This document shows positions 60,702 to 64,000 of a DNA stretch of 64,000 bases, one piece after another. The position numbers and the translations under genes are program-made. The notes under the pieces are model-generated. The model saw nothing but the letters and a program-made list of their open reading frames with translations, ran no database searches and was not told the origin of the DNA. The stretch lies in assembly GCA_009733775.1 (NCBI GenBank), contig WOGZ01000040.1:1-64000 (forward strand), in the 5' to 3' direction. Source of the stretch: Alectoria sarmentosa. Lineage: Eukaryota; Ascomycota; Lecanoromycetes; Lecanorales; Parmeliaceae. Each line of letters starts with the position of its first letter. Position 1 is the stretch's first letter.

Positions 60702-60914
60702 TTAATCATCATCATCATCATCATCATCAACCTTGGCGAAAAACTGATTTTTCTCTTCAGCCGGCGGCGTTGTTGTCAGTCCCTGCCCTTTAGGTGACAA
60801 AAGTTTTGTTATATTTGTTTGTTTAGAAATGCTTGCAGCAGTAACTAACCCCCCCAACACGATGATGGTCAATAGGACGGTGTGAGTGTATGTCAAGTAT
60901 ACTAGCGTGGGCAT
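60702..60914 (-). CDS. 70-residue membrane-segment ORF ending in poly-Asp (doubtful)
   Basis: From an ATG at 60914 the frame encodes a hydrophobic stretch (HTVLLTIIVLGGLVTAAS) and ends in eight aspartates produced by an ATC microsatellite (60705-60730). It could be a tiny membrane protein, but chance is equally likely. Confidence 0.2.
   Translation of the reverse strand: MPTLVYLTYTHTVLLTIIVLGGLVTAASISKQTNITKLLSPKGQGLTTTPPAEEKNQFFAKVDDDDDDDD
60705..60730 (+). repeat. ATC trinucleotide microsatellite
   Basis: Eight tandem ATC units; encodes poly-Asp on the minus strand. Confidence 0.85.
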
Positions 60915-60978
60915 CTGCCACACAGGCTTCTCTCATGGATTTCAAGTAGCCTACACATGATTCATTCTCATGGCTAGA

Positions 60979-61006
60979 CAATCAATCAATCAATCAATCA
61001 ATCAAT
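60979..61006 (+). repeat. CAAT microsatellite
   Basis: Seven tandem CAAT units, intergenic. Confidence 0.85.
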
Positions 61007-61570
61007 CCATCCTTTCAAAACATCAATCTCAACGTGGGGTTTTCTCTTTTGGACTGTGAGGTGCTTGTTTTGACCTGGGAGGAAGCGAAGGGGTATTAGG
61101 TAGGATCAGCTGGAGATGTTTTTGTGCTGGGCAACTACGCACATTGGTCCCGTCAGCCTTCGAGAGTCGTAGCACTTTTTCAAAGACCGAAAGGAAAGGC
61201 AGAAGAAAGGTTCAATGGATAGGTAGGCTCCAATGGATCTGCAGTCACTGTGACACATTTCCAATCCCTATATCTATCTATAAGCGTGTCGGTCCCCCTC
61301 CCTTGGGCATCCAAGGGACCTCGTTGTGCTGTAAAAGTAAGTCCTCCAGTACCCAGACTCCCAGTACTAGTACATGAGACTGACCAGGAGTGATTTTCCG
61401 GAAAAGACGTTCTAGAATACAGAGGATAAACGGCAAGCAATGAAGTGAATAAAAAAGGAGAAAGCCCACGGTATTGCCTCGTAGTAAGGATGTACTGCAG
61501 ACCCGGGCTGGGGCCTGCGCCGCCCACACGAACCCCTAATAAATATGCGTAGAAGAGCAAACACAATGGC

Positions 61571-63917
61571 CTACAGATCGTGCTCTCTCATGCACAGAAC
61601 CATCAAGGATGCCAGCACGGAGCAGCCTAACGACACATCTGTTCCCAAAATCAGACCTCAGTCCCAAAAGAGAAGGATGATTGGGCCCGCGATTGAACAA
61701 AGCATGGAGATACTCACAATACGTATACTCAAAACTGTGCACGTAGGCGTCGATCACAACATCTCTTACATGCCCATTCAATCCTTTGACATACTCTAGG
61801 TCCGATAATGCCTTATCCGTGATCTACAAAGGAAGAAGGGTTAATTATCTGAGATATGATACGTCGAATCCTAAGCCGAAAAAGTGTCCCGAGACATACT
61901 GCTTGGCGATCTGGAAGATCTTTCAATCCTGCATCCAATCCAGTCCTCAGGCTCCCCTGCAGCACATTGCTTGCCAAACTCGTACCTACCAAGCCACCGA
62001 CGTTCACGCTCAAATATAAGCTTGTGCTTGCAATTGCCATGAGAGTCTCATCGACTCCTGCGTTGAGGGCTACAAATGTAGTGCTGAGCACAATACCAGT
62101 TCCGAAGCCGCCCGGGCCAATGTAAAGAGACTCCCAGATGGAGGTATTTCCGCGCCACCGGAATATCAATAATAGATAACACATTGAGGAAGACAGCGTC
62201 CCAATCAAGGTGAGTAGCTTGTAGGAAGCTGTCCTGTCAATTCTCAGTCGCTGACAAGAGGGCTGGAAGATGGATGTATTACCGCTTAACAATAAGGCCA
62301 GAAAGAAGGCCACCGATAGCGTTTCCGAACACAGCAGGGACTAGGTGAGCCCCAGCATTGGTTTCCGAGGCATTCGCTGTGACTTGGAAGTACAAGGGTA
62401 CGATAAACATCACCTGGACACGAGCTTAGCCTTCAATGGCCAGGTGTCACACAAGTATGAGTCGAGCGGAGCTGTACACCAAATTGAGCAGCGGCCTGTA
62501 AGGCTCCCACTAGGTATGTTGTTACAACAGCCCTGTGGACCAGTAACTGTAAAGGGAAAATAGGTTCCCTTGCCACGTATCCTTCGATGAACAAGAATAG
62601 AAGCCCCAGAGCCAATGACGAGGTCAAGAGTATCCAGATGGCGGGGTGACCCCAAGGGACCTTCTGTCCTCCAAGATCGAGAACAAGTAGGAACCCTACA
62701 ATTGTCAAAGCAAGAGATATAGAGCCCAAGAAGTCGATGCGACGGAGCTTGCTCTGTGACGGGCTCTCGACGTCGACAGGCAAAGATCTATCTTGATGAT
62801 CGAGCTTCAACGCAACGAGCACAATGGCCAAAAGTGCTAGAGGACACTGAATGAAGAATGACCTCCGGTACGGTCAGCACGTCTGGAGCAGATTCTCATT
62901 GAAACCTGGCCAGATTACCATCGCCATCCTATCGTATCCGCCAGAAACCCACCAATTGGTCCGCCGGCACTTCTTCCGACAGTACTGGCAACGTTGACAT
63001 AACCTCGCCACGTCGCGACATCACGCAATGGGACCTTGTCTGCAGTCCTTGAGCTCAGGCGCAGCAGTCCGGGGGAAAGAAGTCCATCTTACCTGCTATC
63101 AAGATGGAGACTAGAGAAGTCATACCTGCACCTCCCAGTCCAGCAATGGCACGTCCTAGGATAACTTGCCATAACGTTGCGGCCGCCCCGCTAGAACGCA
63201 AGTCAGCCTGTGGCTCGAAGGTGCAGACAAACCAAGAATATCACCTAAGCGAAACAAAATACTGACCACACAGCGCAACCGAGAGCAAAGAAGGAGTAGG
63301 CAACAATTAGCGTGGCTTTCCTGCCATAAAGGTCACTCAGTTTACCATACTACCAATGTACATTTCAGTGTTTCGTTAAGAGCCAGTGTCTTTGTTTGAT
63401 AGCAGTATCGCAACGTACAGTTGGTTGGATCGCGCAGATAGCTAAGCTATATGTCACAACGAGCCAGCTTGCGTTCTCTAGGCTATCAAACTCTGATGAG
63501 ATCGTGCTGTACGTTGCCAGAACGATCGAGATGTCGGCATTTGCGATGAAGGCACCTGTATCCGGTCCAGGAATGTGAACAAGGAGCCCCCCCCCCGGGT
63601 ACGACAATGGCAAACTCTGGAGAGTGTACTAGAGCAGAAGACGCACCTAGTAAGAGTATAGAAATAACGCCGACAATGTCTGTAGCAAGCTTTGAGTCTG
63701 TCTTCCCGGGAACAGACTCGGAGACACTTGTAGCTTCTTCGTCTATAGGTCCAGGAGTATTTTGCAAATGCGGCCGGGATGTTGCATGACCTGCCGATGT
63801 GCTTGTAGCAGTGTCCTCACGGTTCAATTCGAGCAGCGACGTACGTTCGTGCGGCTCTTGTAGACTCGATGACTTTGATGATGTACTTTTATCAGGCGTG
63901 GGTAATGGAGTAGCCAT
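61571..63917 (-). CDS. MFS transporter, 14-TM DHA2/vacuolar basic amino acid type
   Basis: Ten coding segments on the minus strand: 63917-63647, 63555-63419, 63349-63267, 63190-63093, 63039-62919, 62862-62478, 62413-62283, 62233-61900, 61823-61718 and 61638-61571. They sum exactly to 577 residues, with every phase matching. After a Ser/Thr-rich N-tail come GAFIANADISIVLATYSTIS (TM1), LENASWLVVTYSLAICAIQP (TM2), motif A YGKLSDLYGRKATL, GRAIAGLGGAGMTSLVSI (motif C region), DKVPLRDVATWRGYVNVAST and GRSAGGPIGGFLADTIGWRW. The second half includes FGVMFIVPLYFQVTANASET and GGFGTGIVLSTTFVALNAGV. The pattern fits the Vba/Fnx1-like branch, which moves basic amino acids into vacuoles, and related multidrug pumps. 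Substrate unproven. A run of ten cytosines lies inside the first intron. Confidence 0.9.
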
Positions 63918-64000
63918 GAGCAAGCAGAAGCGAAGAATGGGCAGGGCGAGGTATGGGATCGTCCAGCTGATACCCTTTTCCAGAAGTGAGAGGGCGAGTG

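Noticed and set aside
1..64000. CRISPR arrays, rRNA genes, bacterial-type operons, or a biosynthetic cluster
   Set aside because: No regularly spaced repeats, no rRNA-like sequence, genes are intron-containing and monocistronic, and no synthase or terpene/NRPS/PKS domain is present.

Overview
This is a nuclear contig from a filamentous ascomycete (Pezizomycotina). The genes carry short introns (about 45-150 nt) with GTRNGT-type donors, CTAAC/CTGAC-like branch sites and YAG acceptors. GC-equilibrated gene islands alternate with extremely AT-rich blocks typical of repeat-induced point mutation (RIP). The domain repertoire (DUF3176, Clr5-ankyrin, F-box families, a C-terminally membrane-anchored fungal sulfotransferase, MFS drug pumps) fits a Leotiomycete or Dothideomycete. 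That placement is an inference; no rRNA or mitochondrial marker is present.

Layout. Positions 1-2895 are a gene-free AT block. Positions 3400-7600 hold two plus-strand membrane proteins: a cysteine-rich single-pass secretory-pathway protein and a DUF3176 protein. Positions 7600-13460 are a poor region with a frameshifted small secreted protein relic, a decayed tandem repeat and dispersed copies of a short motif. Positions 13467-17011 encode a 1145-residue Clr5-ankyrin protein and 18026-19069 an F-box-like protein with an acidic tail. Positions 19140-23530 are a second RIP block whose borders are repeated: the F-box gene's 3' end and an unrelated sequence each occur once in normal form outside the block and once in RIP-mutated form inside it. 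Positions 23700-27930 are nearly gene-free.

From 27932 to 35610 come a sulfotransferase-like protein (minus strand), an MFS transporter, a dienelactone hydrolase and a small secreted protein. Positions 35600-49500 are a long, gene-poor stretch holding relics (a chromodomain frame with one stop, a C48/Ulp1-like catalytic motif beside a two-finger C2H2 ORF, an F-box-like fragment) and one convincing three-exon gene for a 75-residue acidic protein. From 49534 the density rises: a tandem pair of large F-box/leucine-rich paralogues, a cytosine-deaminase-like amidohydrolase, a two-exon disordered protein, a small F-box-associated-like protein and a ten-exon MFS transporter of the vacuolar basic amino acid/multidrug type.

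The neighbours do not form a recognisable biosynthetic cluster, since no synthase or pathway regulator is present. The most unusual material is the RIP block bounded by paired normal and mutated duplicates, the Clr5-ankyrin gene with the repeat field upstream of it, and the relics at 36-41 kb. All gene models were assembled by eye from reading frames, splice signals and remembered family patterns; nothing was searched against a database.
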